Source: Candidatus Thorarchaeota archaeon
GTDB taxonomy: Archaea > Asgardarchaeota > Thorarchaeia > Thorarchaeales > Thorarchaeaceae
DNA: 43,961 nt
Direction: 5' to 3'
Assembly (NCBI GenBank): GCA_016840385.1
Contig: JAEOSL010000014.1
Coordinates: 1 to 43,961, forward strand
Shown: positions 43,423 through 43,961 of the stretch, piece by piece
Position numbering within the stretch: position 1 is the first letter of the stretch
How the letters are laid out: every line of letters begins with the position of its first letter
Position numbers and translations under genes: made by a program
The notes under the pieces: generated by a model
The model's database searches: none
What the model saw: the letters and a program-made list of their open reading frames with translations, nothing else
Told to the model about the DNA's origin: nothing

Positions 43423-43424
43423 TT

Positions 43425-43961
43425 TTAGATTCCTCCTTTTACGACCTCTAGGTAGAGATCTTCTAATGTTGCTGCCTCTTCAGAAAATTCAATGATTTTG
43501 ATGCCTTGCATTATCAAGGTCTGCATCAGTGACGAATTATTCTCCATTGGATCTTCGATTGTAACAATTATCGAGTCAACTTCTTGTTTGACGTCTTCGA
43601 CAAAACCCATGGACCCAGCGATTGAAGCTGCCTTCTCGACATCTCCAACTACACGAATTCTAAACTCTTGTTTTGCAAGAAGCTTAGAACGTAATTCCTG
43701 TGTCCTTCCTTGAAGGAGAATCTTCCCCTCATCGATTATAGCAATTCTGTCACAGACTCTCTGGACCTCTGGTAAATTATGCGAATTGATCAAGAATGTT
43801 TGTTTGTACTTCTTTGAGAGTTCAAGTATTAATTCTCTAACTCGTTTCGCCGCTATCGGATCAAGAGCACTCGTTGGTTCATCTAACAAGAGCACTTTGG
43901 GTCTATGCAGTATTGCCCTACACAATGCAAGTCTTTGACGATTGCCTGTACTCAGCTCTCC
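43425..43961 (-). CDS. ABC transporter ATP-binding protein, 5' truncated
   Basis: The C-terminal 178 residues of an ABC ATPase; the gene runs off the right edge, so Walker A is not in view. Visible are the signature GELSTGNRQRLALCRAIL (LSTGN in place of LSGGQ, common in NatA-type ATPases), Walker B VLLLDEPTSALDP, the H-loop INSHNLPEVQRVCDR and a C-terminal regulatory extension. A TTG at 43925 lies inside the domain and is not the start. Operon partner of the ABC-2 permease. Confidence 0.93.
   Translation of the reverse strand, partial: GELSTGNRQRLALCRAILHRPKVLLLDEPTSALDPIAAKRVRELILELSKKYKQTFLINSHNLPEVQRVCDRIAIIDEGKILLQGRTQELRSKLLAKQEFRIRVVGDVEKAASIAGSMGFVEDVKQEVDSIIVTIEDPMENNSSLMQTLIMQGIKIIEFSEEAATLEDLYLEVVKGGI

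Noticed and set aside
1..43961. tRNA or rRNA genes, CRISPR arrays, insertion sequences
   Set aside because: No cloverleaf-like T-loop sequence, regularly spaced repeats, rRNA core sequences, transposase frames or terminal inverted repeats were found on reading both strands by eye; a covariance search could still detect an intron-bearing tRNA.

Overview
The window is archaeal chromosome. The evidence is a TFB (archaeal TFIIB) gene cut by the left edge, RadA, an XPD-type helicase, a FEN1-type nuclease with a PCNA-binding tail, Mre11/Rad50, TATA-box promoters and frequent GTG/TTG starts. The gene content and the giant secreted protein would fit an Asgard archaeon such as a thorarchaeon, but that placement is an inference I cannot test here. 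GC content is moderate, and the two tandem wHTH/ligand-domain genes (1004-2980 and 12727-14688) look more AT-rich than the repair genes.

Layout. 1-436 is the 3' part of a TFB gene, followed by about 570 bases with no credible gene. 1004-2980 (+) and 12727-14688 (+) encode two remotely related proteins of about 655 aa that look like regulators built from tandem winged-helix plus Lrp-type ligand domains. Between them lie a giant exported protein of about 2,600 aa (2984-10798, -), a 5-TM membrane protein (11208-11807, -) and a small helical-repeat protein (12083-12643, -).

The centre of the window is a tightly packed run of fifteen minus-strand genes, 30675 down to 14690. Most junctions are within a few bases or overlap. 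In transcription order they are: two unknown proteins, RadA, a zinc-ribbon/MCM-like winged-helix protein, an unknown protein, an XPD-like Fe-S helicase, a 2-TM membrane protein, a small unknown, a membrane-anchored VirB4/HerA-like protein with a degenerate P-loop, a Ski2/Hel308-like helicase with a SWIM zinc finger, a 2-TM protein, a RadB-like ATPase, a multi-TM protein, a RecA-fold protein with a lost P-loop, and FEN1. This combination of recombination enzymes with membrane proteins is the most interesting thing here. It reads as a membrane-associated recombination, repair or DNA-transfer system.

The right part holds a GH3-type acyl-acid amido synthetase (31210-32733, +) with a leader hairpin and a clear intrinsic terminator; a 7-TM protein and a CPBP intramembrane protease; an Mre11-Rad50 pair whose Rad50 has no zinc hook and almost no coiled coil; an FAD/NAD(P)H oxidoreductase that appears to start at ATT; a HAD-type phosphatase with an altered motif I; two unknown proteins; a lone PEP-utilizer swivelling domain divergent from a gamma-carbonic-anhydrase-type protein; and an ABC-2 permease/ATPase pair, the ATPase cut by the right edge.

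A conserved non-coding element of about 87 nt occurs three times: 11980-12066 (-), 30684-30770 (-) and a diverged copy at 30966-31051 (+). Each copy is oriented towards a downstream gene and carries a conserved hairpin, so it looks like a leader or regulatory RNA family.
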